A stretch of DNA of 47,232 nucleotides from PUPG01 sp041686485 (GTDB taxonomy: Bacteria > Bacteroidota > Bacteroidia > Bacteroidales > UBA7960), in the NCBI GenBank assembly GCA_041686485.1, contig JAWLDT010000015.1, forward strand, positions 1 through 47,232, read 5' to 3'. This document shows, piece after piece, positions 41,267 through 47,232 of this stretch. How positions within the stretch are numbered: position 1 is the stretch's first letter; each line of letters opens with the position of its first letter. The notes under the pieces are model-generated. The model was not told where the DNA came from. It made no database searches and saw only the letters and a list, made by a program, of their open reading frames with translations. Position numbers and translations under genes: made by a program.

Positions 41267-43045
41267 TTGCAAAACCGCCATGAAAGCTTGTTGCGGCACC
41301 TCTACATTACCTACCTGGCGCATGCGCCTTTTCCCTTTTTTCTGCTTTTCCAGCAATTTACGTTTCCTGGTAATGTCGCCACCGTAACACTTGGCTGTTA
41401 CATCTTTACGTAGTGCCTTCACCGTCTCCCTGGCGATGATTTTTGAGCCCAGGCTGGCCTGTATAGCAATATCAAACTGCTGACGTGGGATCAGCTCTTT
41501 GAGTTTGGTACAGATCCTTTTGCCAAAATCATAGGCATTGTCTTTGTGAATGAGTGCTGACAAGGCATCAACATGATCACCGTTGAGCAGGATATCCATT
41601 TTAACCAGGTTGGATGGTTTGTAACCGATGGGGTGATAATCGAGTGAAGCAAACCCCCTGGAGATCGTTTTTAAACGATCATAAAAGTCAAATACAATCT
41701 CTGCCAGGGGCATCTCAAAGGTAAGCTCTACCCTGTCGGTGGTAAGGTATACCTGGTTTTTTACAACACCCCGTTTGTCCAGGCACAGCGACATTACCGG
41801 CCCGACAAAGTCTGATTTTGTGATGATCTGGGCCGCAATAAAAGGTTCTTCGATATAATCCAGCTCATTGGGCCCCGGCATATCCGAGGGATTATTAACA
41901 ACCTTTGTCTCTCCTGATTTAAAGTAAGCCTGGTAGGAAACGTTTGGTACGGTATTGATCACCGTCATGTCAAATTCCCGCTCCAGTCTTTCCTGGACAA
42001 TCTCCATGTGGAGCATCCCCAAAAAGCCGCACCGGAAACCAAATCCGAGTGCTCCGGACGACTCCGGTTCAAAGGTCAGAGAGGCGTCGTTGAGCTGCAG
42101 CTTTTCCATGGCTGACCGCAGGTCTTCGAACTCATCTGTGTCGACAGGATAAATGCCGGCAAACACCATTGGTTTCACGAGCTCAAAGCCCCTTACAGCC
42201 TCCAGGGTGGGCCGTGCAACATGCGTGATCGTGTCACCTACTTTGACCTCTCTCGCATCCTTGATCCCGGAAATGATATAACCGACATCCCCTGCTTTGA
42301 TCTCTTTCCGGGGTAACTGGGCGAGCTTTAACACACCTACTTCATCAGCAACGTAATGCCGGTTGGTGTTCATGAATTTAACATGATCTCCCTGGCTTAT
42401 TTTCCCGTTATATACCCTGAAGTATGCCAGGATACCGCGATAGGGATTATAGATGGAATCGAATATGATGGCTTTGAGGGGATCATCTGGATAACCTGTC
42501 GGTGGTGGGATACGTTCAATAAGGGCTTTGAAGATAGCATCGACCCCCATGCCCGTTTTCCCGCTGGCATATATGATCTCGTCCGGATCACAGCCGACAA
42601 GGTCCAAAATCTCATCAGCTACCTGATCAGGCATGGCACCGGGCAGATCCATCTTGTTTAATACCGGGATAATCACCAGATCATGCTCCAATGCAAGGTA
42701 AAGGTTTGAAATTGTTTGGGCTTCAATGCCCTGGGAAGCGTCAACGATCAGTAATGCTCCCTCGCACGATTTAATTGACCTTGAAACCTCATAGCTGAAG
42801 TCGACATGGCCGGGTGTATCAATGAGGTTTAGTTGATATTCTTCTCCTCCGTATGTATAATCAAGCTGGATAGCGTGGCTTTTGATGGTAATGCCACGCT
42901 CCCTTTCCAGATCCATGTCGTCCAGCATCTGATCCTTGAAATCACGATCGGTGATCGTATTGGTCTTTTGCAGCATACGATCGGCAAGGGTGCTTTTGCC
43001 ATGATCAATGTGGGCAATAATACAAAAGTTGCGAATGTTCTTCAT
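41249..43045 (-). CDS. lepA: Elongation factor 4 (LepA)
   Basis: A 598-residue ribosome-associated GTPase thought to back-translocate or to aid ribosome assembly. The G domain starts MKNIRNFCIIAHIDHGKSTLADRM (P-loop residues 11-18), then GITIKSH, DTPGHVDF and NKMDLPGA. The LepA-specific C-terminal domain is present: LPLAEIVFDFYDRLKTISRGFASLDY, and KQKKGKRRMRQVGNVEVPQQAFMAVL at the end. The ATG at 43045 is preferred to the TTG at 43054. The -7 box TATTTTTG ends six bases before the ATG. Its 3' end overlaps rsmI by 18 bases, tail to tail. Confidence 0.97.
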   Translation of the reverse strand: MKNIRNFCIIAHIDHGKSTLADRMLQKTNTITDRDFKDQMLDDMDLERERGITIKSHAIQLDYTYGGEEYQLNLIDTPGHVDFSYEVSRSIKSCEGALLIVDASQGIEAQTISNLYLALEHDLVIIPVLNKMDLPGAMPDQVADEILDLVGCDPDEIIYASGKTGMGVDAIFKALIERIPPPTGYPDDPLKAIIFDSIYNPYRGILAYFRVYNGKISQGDHVKFMNTNRHYVADEVGVLKLAQLPRKEIKAGDVGYIISGIKDAREVKVGDTITHVARPTLEAVRGFELVKPMVFAGIYPVDTDEFEDLRSAMEKLQLNDASLTFEPESSGALGFGFRCGFLGMLHMEIVQERLEREFDMTVINTVPNVSYQAYFKSGETKVVNNPSDMPGPNELDYIEEPFIAAQIITKSDFVGPVMSLCLDKRGVVKNQVYLTTDRVELTFEMPLAEIVFDFYDRLKTISRGFASLDYHPIGYKPSNLVKMDILLNGDHVDALSALIHKDNAYDFGKRICTKLKELIPRQQFDIAIQASLGSKIIARETVKALRKDVTAKCYGGDITRKRKLLEKQKKGKRRMRQVGNVEVPQQAFMAVLQLDSKT

Positions 43046-43051
43046 AGCCTG

Positions 43052-43059
43052 CAAAAATA
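43052..43059 (-). promoter_or_regulatory. Candidate -7 box for lepA
   Basis: The minus strand reads TATTTTTG followed by C, an exact TAnnTTTG match. It ends six bases before the lepA ATG, so the mRNA would have almost no leader. The -33 region (about 43079-43082) shows only CTG-like sequence. Confidence 0.5.
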
Positions 43060-43134
43060 CAACTAAAATCTGTTTCAGCCACCCTTCGGAGATAGTTTTC
43101 GCATGGAAGGATCATCTCAATTGTAAATTTTATT

Positions 43135-43142
43135 TAATTTTG
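43135..43142 (+). promoter_or_regulatory. Candidate -7 box for the T9SS type B gene
   Basis: TAATTTTG matches TAnnTTTG and lies 65 bases before the ATG at 43208. A TTG is only 11 bases upstream, so no proper -33 element is visible. Confidence 0.4.
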
Positions 43143-43207
43143 ACCCCGCCGGGAAAGAATAAAATAAACCAGCCGGTTAGCCGTAATTATCATTGAGAAA
43201 TCAATCA

Positions 43208-45313
43208 ATGCGGTCTTTAAACAGATGCTCTATGAGATGCCTGCCCTTCCTGCTAGTTATATTGTGGTTGCATACGCTGCCGCTGGCTGCTCAGTCCACA
43301 TATCCTATTGATGACTATGATGGTCAGACCATTGCGACTTGCTCCGGCACATTCGTTGATAGCAGCCTGGGTGATTCACTCGATCATTACAGCCCCAATG
43401 AAGATTATCAGCTGACCTTTACCAGCGATAATGAAGCAAATCCATACCTGCTCCTGGATTTTGAATTTTTTCAGCTTGGTCAGCATGACACGCTGTATGT
43501 GTATGACGGAGCAGATGAAACGGCGCCGCTTCTGACGGCGGCTACCGGCCAGACATTGGCTTTTGACACCATCTATGCCTCTGCCGACAGCCTTCATTTC
43601 CATTTTGTATCTTCAGATTTTGATCCCGAGGACTCCCTGGATGTGGCTGACAGGCTGGGGTGGCAGGCTCAGATATCCTGTGCAGCACTGTGTGACCTTA
43701 TGGTTGTGGATATCGACCCCCTTGACGGTCTTATGCACTGCCCGGAAACGGCTGGTATGGTATCTTTTGAAGCTGCCGCTTATTACCTGCATGATGATCC
43801 TGATACAGATCTGTCCTATTCCTGGACAATTGAAGATCAATCCCTCGAGGGAGAAACGGTAGCGTATGATTTTGAAGATACACCACCCGGGGCTTATCCT
43901 ATCCATGTTACGGTGACTGACACAGAGAATGATTGTCAGGCTACAGCGGTGGAGGTGTTAATGATCGCCACCATCCCTTCCCTGGAGGGTACAACTGCAA
44001 GTGTCGACACGGCTTGTGCCGGAGAGACATTCACCCTTTTCGGAGAAGCAACACCCATTACCTGGACAGGCTTTCCTACCGTTGTGGAAGAAGAACCCCC
44101 GTTCTTGCTTGATGAGGGCACGGTGTATAGTTCGTCACTTACCTTTGACGTGTTTGATGAAGGGGTGGAGGTCTTGTCAGAGAACGATTTTGACCGGGTA
44201 TGTGTTTACATAGAGCATGTTGATCAGTCACAACTTCGTTTTGAACTCGAAGCCCCCAATGGTGAAGTCATTGAACTGAAGGACATGACCGGGCCGGAAG
44301 CAAATCTGGGAGAGCCGGTTGTGTGGGATGACGAAATTCCCGGCACCGGTTACGAATATTGTTTTTCTCCGTTGCCCCAATATGGTACCATGGCTGAAAC
44401 AACACCATTGACTCATGAATACCTTGATAATGCCGGTAATTATTATGCGGTTGCCAACTATATGCCTTCCGGCAACTATACCCCCGTTGAGTCACTAAAT
44501 GAACTGGCCGGAAGTATGTTGAACGGTACCTGGACCATGCGGGTAGAAGATGGCTTTGATGGATCGACCGGCCACATGTTTGGCTGGAGCCTCTATTTTG
44601 ATGACATGTTTTACCCGGATTCACTGATCTTTACCCCGGAAATCGTGGAGGAACAATGGTACCATAATGATACGCCCATTGATGGCAATCCGGCTACCAC
44701 ATCTATAGATGAACCGGGAGATCACAATTTTACATTTGAGGTTATGGATGATTTTGATTGTGTGTATGACACCACCATGACGGTTCATATCCTGCCACTC
44801 CCGGAAGCGGAAATTGAATCAGAGCTGGAAATCCCTGTTTGTGAAGGAGATTCCACATTACTTACCGTAAATCCCATTGATGATGACGGGACAGACTGGG
44901 TATATCAATGGCAGTATGCCGGAACAGATCTGCCGGATCGCACCTATGATACATTGATGGTTAAAGAACCTGGTCTGTATACTGTAATGATCACCGATAC
45001 CAATACGGGATGTACCGACTTTTTCGATAAGGATGTGACAGAACAGAATTGTGACCTTACCATCCCTAACGTGTTTACTCCCAATGCTGACGGGGTTAAC
45101 GATGTGTTTGAGATCGAGAACCTGGAACATTACCCCAATGCCCGGATCGTGATTTATAACCGCTGGGGTGAGAAAGTATATGAACATAACGACTACTATA
45201 ACAACTGGTGGGATGGAAGAGATGCCCCCGATGGAACCTATTTTTATGTACTTCAATATACCCGTTTGGGAGAAACCAGATTTACGGAAGGTAGCATTAC
45301 GATTATAAGATAA
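43208..45313 (+). CDS. T9SS type B secreted protein with CUB-like and P-domain modules
   Basis: A 701-residue exported protein. A signal peptide (cleavage near PLAAQ, about residue 29) precedes a CUB-like domain (about 33-155; CSGTFVDSS, YQLTFTSDNEANPYLLLDFEFFQLG, DTLYVYDGADETAPLL). A PKD-like stretch (about 175-250), a P/Homo-B-like domain (about 280-470; LRFELEAPNGEVIELKD and NGTWTMRVEDGFDGSTGHMFGWSLYF) and another immunoglobulin-like region follow. The last 80 residues (IPNVFTPNADGVNDVFEIENL ... YNRWGEKVYE ... WWDGRDAPDGTYFYVLQY) are the gliding-motility-type CTD, a type B T9SS sorting signal. No catalytic motif is evident; binding or adhesion is likely. Another ATG at 43232 is possible. 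The substrate or partner is unknown. Confidence 0.88.
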   Translation: MRSLNRCSMRCLPFLLVILWLHTLPLAAQSTYPIDDYDGQTIATCSGTFVDSSLGDSLDHYSPNEDYQLTFTSDNEANPYLLLDFEFFQLGQHDTLYVYDGADETAPLLTAATGQTLAFDTIYASADSLHFHFVSSDFDPEDSLDVADRLGWQAQISCAALCDLMVVDIDPLDGLMHCPETAGMVSFEAAAYYLHDDPDTDLSYSWTIEDQSLEGETVAYDFEDTPPGAYPIHVTVTDTENDCQATAVEVLMIATIPSLEGTTASVDTACAGETFTLFGEATPITWTGFPTVVEEEPPFLLDEGTVYSSSLTFDVFDEGVEVLSENDFDRVCVYIEHVDQSQLRFELEAPNGEVIELKDMTGPEANLGEPVVWDDEIPGTGYEYCFSPLPQYGTMAETTPLTHEYLDNAGNYYAVANYMPSGNYTPVESLNELAGSMLNGTWTMRVEDGFDGSTGHMFGWSLYFDDMFYPDSLIFTPEIVEEQWYHNDTPIDGNPATTSIDEPGDHNFTFEVMDDFDCVYDTTMTVHILPLPEAEIESELEIPVCEGDSTLLTVNPIDDDGTDWVYQWQYAGTDLPDRTYDTLMVKEPGLYTVMITDTNTGCTDFFDKDVTEQNCDLTIPNVFTPNADGVNDVFEIENLEHYPNARIVIYNRWGEKVYEHNDYYNNWWDGRDAPDGTYFYVLQYTRLGETRFTEGSITIIR

Positions 45314-45394
45314 TAGATACTATATAAGAGGCAGTGCATGTAACAAGCCTGATGTATACAGCAAGATAAATTTTTCTCTTTTGAATGAATACAT

Positions 45395-45402
45395 TATTTT
45401 TG
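45395..45402 (+). promoter_or_regulatory. Candidate -7 box for the AbgT transporter gene
   Basis: TATTTTTG matches TAnnTTTG and gives a leader of about 50 bases before the ATG at 45457. The nearest TTG is 11 bases upstream, so the -33 element is uncertain. Confidence 0.5.
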
Positions 45403-45456
45403 GGCTTTTTTACATATAAATCTATATCAATATCATAAACCAACTCTACGAACCCT

Positions 45457-47016
45457 ATGACAAACGAAAAAGACCAGCATGAAGGTGCCCAGGCGCCCAC
45501 TGGTACTATGCAACGTATTCTCAACAAAATTGAGGTTGTAGGAAATAAGTTACCGCAGCCTGTAACCTTATTTGCTATTTTAATTGGTATTGTCCTGATC
45601 CTTTCCGCTATTTTTGGTACTTTGGGGGTGCAGGCCGAACACCCGTCCCCTGATGTGGAAGAACCTATTAAAGCCGTAAACCTATTGACGGCAGATGGCA
45701 TACAGAAGATCATGACGAATATGGTTGAGGTATTTGCCTCGTTCCCGCCCCTGGGTCTTGTTCTTGTCGTGATGTTAGGTATTGGAGTAGCAGAACGTAG
45801 TGGCCTGATTGCTTTAGCCCTGCGTGTTTTTGTGTCGAAAGTGCCCGACAGGTTGATCACTTTTTCTATCGTGGTGGCCGGTATGTTTAGCTCTGTAGCC
45901 GCTGATGCAGGATATGTCGTGTTGATACCTTTGGGAGCGGCCATATTTAAAGGGATGGGGCGCCATCCGATAGCCGGATTGGCTGCTGCTTTCGCCGGTG
46001 TATCCGGCGGTTTCGGTGCCAACTTTGTTCCGACAGGTCTTGACCCCATGATTGCCGCCTTTACCGAGTCAGCTGCCACCATTATGGATGCCTCTTATAC
46101 CGTTAACCCCTTGTCGAACTATTATTTGATGGCTGTTTCGGTACCATTGATCGGACTTGCCGGTATGTGGGTTACGGAAAAAATTATCGTTCCGCGCCTG
46201 GGTAAATATGATCCAAGTGGGGAAGAAGAAGATGATGATGATCAAAACAAAGAATTTACACCACTTGAGAAGAAGGGCCTGAATTGGGCCGGCGTAACCG
46301 TCATCGCTATTCTGGTACTCATTGCTGCTGCCGTAATACCCTCCAATGGTGTGCTCCGCGCAGAAGACGGCAGCCTGAATCCTTTCTACAACTCTATTGT
46401 ACCCATGATGTTCATCCTGTTTTTCTCTGCCGGTTTGGTTTTTGGCCTGGTTGCCAAAACCATCAAAGGCGATAAGGATGTGGCCAAAATGACATCCGAG
46501 GCCATGGGCACCATGGGTGGATATATTGTTCTGGCCTTTGTTGCTGCACACCTTGTTCAGTTCTTTATCTGGTCGAACCTGGGCTCTATCATGGCCATTA
46601 CCGGTGCTGCCGGACTGCAAAAAATCGGCTTTACCGGATACCCACTGCTGGTCGCATTCATCCTGGTGTCATCCTTTATCAACCTCATTTTGGGTAGCGC
46701 CTCTGCCAAGTGGGCCATCCTTGCACCTATATTTGTGCCCATGTTGATGTTGATGGGTTTCTCACCCGAAACAACCCAGGCGGCATACCGGATCGGCGAC
46801 TCCTATTCCAATATTCTTACGCCGCTGTTACCTTATTTCCCGCTGGTGATCGTATTTGCCCAGAAGTATATGAAAGATATTGGTATCGGAACAATCATTT
46901 CTGTTATGCTTCCGTATGCTCTCGCATTTATGATTGTAAGGATACCCATGTTTATCGCATGGTTGATGCTTAACATCCCACTGGGAATCGAAGGACCTAT
47001 TTACTATCCGCAATAA
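45457..47016 (+). CDS. AbgT family transporter
   Basis: A 519-residue membrane protein of the AbgT family, secondary transporters known for p-aminobenzoyl-glutamate uptake and, in some members, export of sulfonamide-type antimetabolites. About eleven or more hydrophobic segments are visible. Family features are NKLPQPVTLFAILIGIVLILSAIF near the start, SSVAADAGYVVLIPLGAAIFKGMGRHPIAGLAAAFAGVSGGFGANFVPTGLDPM, and the C-terminal hairpin region NLILGSASAKWAILAPIFVPMLMLMG with AYRIGDSYSNILTPLLPYFPL. A charged cytoplasmic loop (about 250-268, EEEDDDDQNKE) is variable. Which substrate it carries is not readable; folate-related transport would agree with folD, folA and thyA nearby, but this is inference. 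Confidence 0.92.
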   Translation: MTNEKDQHEGAQAPTGTMQRILNKIEVVGNKLPQPVTLFAILIGIVLILSAIFGTLGVQAEHPSPDVEEPIKAVNLLTADGIQKIMTNMVEVFASFPPLGLVLVVMLGIGVAERSGLIALALRVFVSKVPDRLITFSIVVAGMFSSVAADAGYVVLIPLGAAIFKGMGRHPIAGLAAAFAGVSGGFGANFVPTGLDPMIAAFTESAATIMDASYTVNPLSNYYLMAVSVPLIGLAGMWVTEKIIVPRLGKYDPSGEEEDDDDQNKEFTPLEKKGLNWAGVTVIAILVLIAAAVIPSNGVLRAEDGSLNPFYNSIVPMMFILFFSAGLVFGLVAKTIKGDKDVAKMTSEAMGTMGGYIVLAFVAAHLVQFFIWSNLGSIMAITGAAGLQKIGFTGYPLLVAFILVSSFINLILGSASAKWAILAPIFVPMLMLMGFSPETTQAAYRIGDSYSNILTPLLPYFPLVIVFAQKYMKDIGIGTIISVMLPYALAFMIVRIPMFIAWLMLNIPLGIEGPIYYPQ

Positions 47017-47063
47017 AGTACAGTTGATTGAAGGTTTTTTAACCTACAATTACAACACGTACA

Positions 47064-47108
47064 AGAAAAGCGTCACACAGGGAAAATCAACCTGTGTGGC
47101 GCTTTTCT
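47064..47108. terminator. Strong bidirectional terminator after the AbgT gene
   Basis: AGAAAAGCG plus T and CACACAGG (47064-47081) pair with CCTGTGTG plus G and CGCTTTTCT (47091-47108), an 18-pair stem with one G-T pair and a nine-base loop. The A/T-rich base supplies terminal T-runs in both directions. Confidence 0.85.
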
Positions 47109-47177
47109 GGTATTTGCTTCCTTGTATCTCCTGGAGCTGAGCAAATTCCTGACCTTCAAATTGCTGATCTTTCTCCG

Positions 47178-47205
47178 CTCAGCTCCCAGATCTCAGCTCC
47201 CAATT
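47178..47205. repeat. 14-base direct repeat near the right edge
   Basis: CTCAGCTCCCA occurs at 47178-47188 and 47192-47202, a 14-base period. Its reverse complement in part, GGAGCTGAGC, lies at 47133-47142, making an inverted copy. Period 14 is twice seven, like the heptamer arrays elsewhere in the window. No gene is visible in the last 120 bases. Confidence 0.6.
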
Positions 47206-47232
47206 TTATATCGCGGTACGCAGCCCAAGTGC

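Overview
The window looks like a chromosomal segment of a Bacteroidota, most likely a marine or saline, Bacteroidales/Marinilabiliales-like lineage. The supporting signs are start regions without Shine-Dalgarno sequences, repeated TAnnTTTG promoter boxes (the Bacteroidota -7 element), type IX secretion (T9SS) proteins with both sorting-signal types, a DUF2723 glycosyltransferase, a membrane pyrophosphatase and a phosphosulfolactate synthase. The taxon below phylum is inference. No phage, insertion sequence, CRISPR array or rRNA is visible. Most genes are housekeeping.

Layout. 114-3335 (minus): TPR protein, phosphosulfolactate synthase (comA) and a DUF368 undecaprenyl-phosphate translocase-like protein. 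3525-6456 (plus): ffh, folD, queE. 6626-11916 (plus): a PorE-like T9SS protein, dnaB, and a secreted protein of a Bacteroidota family often misnamed asparagine synthetase B. 11933-15904 (minus): bifunctional-nuclease-like gene, nucleoside transporter with a lipoprotein-type periplasmic extension, thyA, folA; this is a coherent nucleoside/dTMP/folate cluster. 16152-18344 (plus): hppA, ending in a shared terminator. 18466-24112 (minus): M3 peptidase lipoprotein, T9SS-secreted M6 protease, and a small lipoprotein made almost only of the M6 N-terminal domain. 24223-26967 (minus): YrbL-like kinase and two glycosyltransferases in an operon. 27241-28656 (minus): aromatic amino acid decarboxylase-type enzyme. 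28845-28917 (minus): tRNA-Gln(UUG) with promoter and terminator. 29084-32200 (plus): DUF2723 protein. 32335-37388 (plus): rimP-nusA-infB with a terminator-like hairpin in the leader. 37423-43045: pgi, tdk, a disordered conserved protein, rsmI, lepA. 43208-47108 (plus): a T9SS type B secreted CUB/P-domain protein and an AbgT transporter.

The more unusual points are the stand-alone M6 prodomain lipoprotein beside its full-length protease paralogue, the leader hairpin before rimP-nusA, the lipoprotein/nucleoside-transporter fusion, promoter boxes placed so close to dnaB and lepA that the mRNAs may be leaderless, 7- and 8-base periodic repeats in several gene gaps, and the comA gene, which may feed sulfonolipid synthesis. 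I did not find a clear multi-gene novel defence or biosynthetic system. All similarity statements come from reading the sequence and remembered family features; no search was run.
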